Shown: positions 63,329 to 64,000 of the stretch, in pieces
How positions within the stretch are numbered: position 1 is the stretch's first letter
Layout: every line of letters begins with the position of its first letter
Origin: Plantago ovata
Taxonomy: Eukaryota > Streptophyta > Magnoliopsida > Lamiales > Plantaginaceae
Direction of reading: 5' to 3'
DNA: 64,000 nt
Assembly: GCA_028274465.1 (NCBI GenBank)
Contig: CM051457.1
Coordinates: 66,562,496-66,626,495 of the forward strand
Notes under the pieces: generated by a model
What the model was told of the DNA's origin: nothing
The model's database searches: none
Seen by the model: the letters and a program-made list of their open reading frames with translations, nothing else
Made by a program: the position numbers and the translations under genes

Positions 63329-63385
63329 CGTATAACATCATCACACTAAAATACAAACTCTTATTGTGTGTTCAGACAAATACAA

Positions 63386-63516
63386 CCAGTTCGATTAAAT
63401 GTCGGGGAGACTTTTTTATGGGAACTAACCAATGTAACGCTTAATGATCGACAATAAACATATACTATTAGTTAGTACCCAAAAAAAGTCTTACCAATTG
63501 GTCGAAACCAATTATA
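63386..63516. ncRNA. MIR-like foldback H14
   Basis: Paralogue of H13. Core GGGAACTAACCAAT (63419) pairs with ATTAGTTAGTACCC (63467), and GACTTTTTT pairs with AAAAAAGTC. GTGTTCAG at 63368; ATCATCACACTTTAG downstream. Confidence 0.65.
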
Positions 63517-63569
63517 TTCATATAATCATCACACTTTAGAAACAAAATCGTAAATCGCATGTACCTATG

Positions 63570-64000
63570 AAACCAAAAAGTACCATGATTCCATTCACTT
63601 TACCCGTCGCCTCCTTCATCTGCGCCTTCTTCCGCCGAGTCTGTCTCTTCTTTCCTCTTCTGGTTCTGTGTCTGAACTACTAGCTTTGAAAGTTGATTCT
63701 TATTTCTCAATTGCTCCGCGTTCTGTCAGTTCGTTAAGTAGACTCACTCTACCGAGGGGCGGCTGGAACTATATTTTATTTTGTCAAAATGGACCTACCT
63801 ATCATCCTAAGATTCCATAAACCAGTAATGAGTCCCTATTCCTTACGGGAATCGAACCCGTGTCTTCGACATGAAAAGCCGACGTCGTCACCACTCGACT
63901 AAAGGAACTTTGGAAAGGCTCAGATACATCAACGAGAATCGAAGACCTAGAAAAGAGGAAAGTAGGTTCGAGTCCTACTGGATGCATCAAACAAGAATGT
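63570..64000. other. Probable mitochondrial DNA insertion (NUMT), left edge uncertain
   Basis: Less AT-rich than its surroundings and contains a tRNA-Glu of mitochondrial type (63837-63908) plus tRNA-like fragments at 63926-63987. It may continue beyond the window. The left limit is a guess from the composition change. Confidence 0.45.
63837..63908 (-). tRNA. trnE: tRNA-Glu(UUC), plant mitochondrial type
   Basis: Complete cloverleaf on the minus strand: acceptor GTTCCTT/AAGGAAT, D stem GTCG/CGAC, anticodon stem TCGGC/GTCGA with loop TTTTCAT (anticodon TTC), T stem ACGGG/CCCGT with TTCGATT loop, discriminator A. The 3' half matches what I recall of the plant mitochondrial trnE, and not the nuclear one, so this is probably a transferred copy with a few changes in the acceptor and D arm. 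Box B GGTTCGATTCC is a consensus site, so nuclear transcription is conceivable. Confidence 0.8.

Noticed and set aside
63926-63987. Second tRNA gene on the plus strand (acceptor GATACATC/GATGCATC, T arm AGTAGG-TTCGAGT-CCTACT)
   Set aside because: D arm and anticodon arm do not form; at most a degraded mitochondrial tRNA fragment.

Overview
Plant nuclear DNA. The evidence is GT-AG introns, TATA boxes of the CTATAAATA type, Asp-tRNA and Met-tRNA primed Gypsy elements, Copia, Mutator, Harbinger, CACTA, Helitron and LINE pieces, and a mitochondrial-type trnE near the right edge. I cannot name the species; gene style and repeats suggest an asterid-like eudicot, but that is a guess. No gene here belongs to a conserved housekeeping pathway. 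|| Layout. 1-5028: 3' part of a Copia element (long accessory ORF, polypurine tract, LTR) followed by an inverted stub of the same LTR start. 5029-5734 and 34151-35298: two halves of one Mutator-like element (MULE-L) split by a 28 kb nest. 5735-34150: the nest. Element A (Asp-tRNA PBS, gag-protease only, AACCC target duplication) carries element C in its 5' LTR (CAATT duplication); C carries element D in its LTR (GATAA duplication); A's gag carries element B, a minus-strand Tekay/Del-like chromovirus with gag only. I found reverse transcriptase, RNase H or integrase in none of the four, so all are non-autonomous TR-GAG-type elements. 35562-40381: a second complete MULE (MULE-R, 9-bp duplication) with degenerate genes embedded in arrays of a short GGTGTGGTTTTAAG-type motif whose strand follows the gene it lies in. 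|| 40391-49833: a gene-like island. It holds two intact three-exon genes, one F-box-like gene with a disrupted start and one fragment, all from a family resembling At2g35280-type F-box/Sel1-like proteins; an intact single-exon unknown gene; a tandem pair of two-exon unknown genes whose promoters share RY (CATGCA) and GACAAGTGT motifs; and four tRNA-like units with Pol III A and B boxes. || 49834-54900: the most interesting stretch. It is an array of at least eleven microRNA-precursor-like foldbacks; three more lie at 62898-63516. Most are preceded by GTGTTCAG and followed by a CATCATCACACAATTTA-like sequence. Paralogous hairpins differ in sequence but keep pairing through compensatory changes that can be read directly here, so structure seems to have been selected. 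This could be a diversifying MIR-like superfamily. || 54901-58789: a PIF/Harbinger element with an intact DDE transposase and a Myb/SANT-type ORF1 broken only at a C homopolymer. 58790-64000: MITEs, a 5'-truncated LINE end with an RNase H domain and 18-bp duplications, a CACTA end with a three-exon gene, the second hairpin cluster, and a probable mitochondrial insertion with tRNA-Glu(UUC). All coordinates, pairings and exon joins were read by eye; no search or folding program was run.
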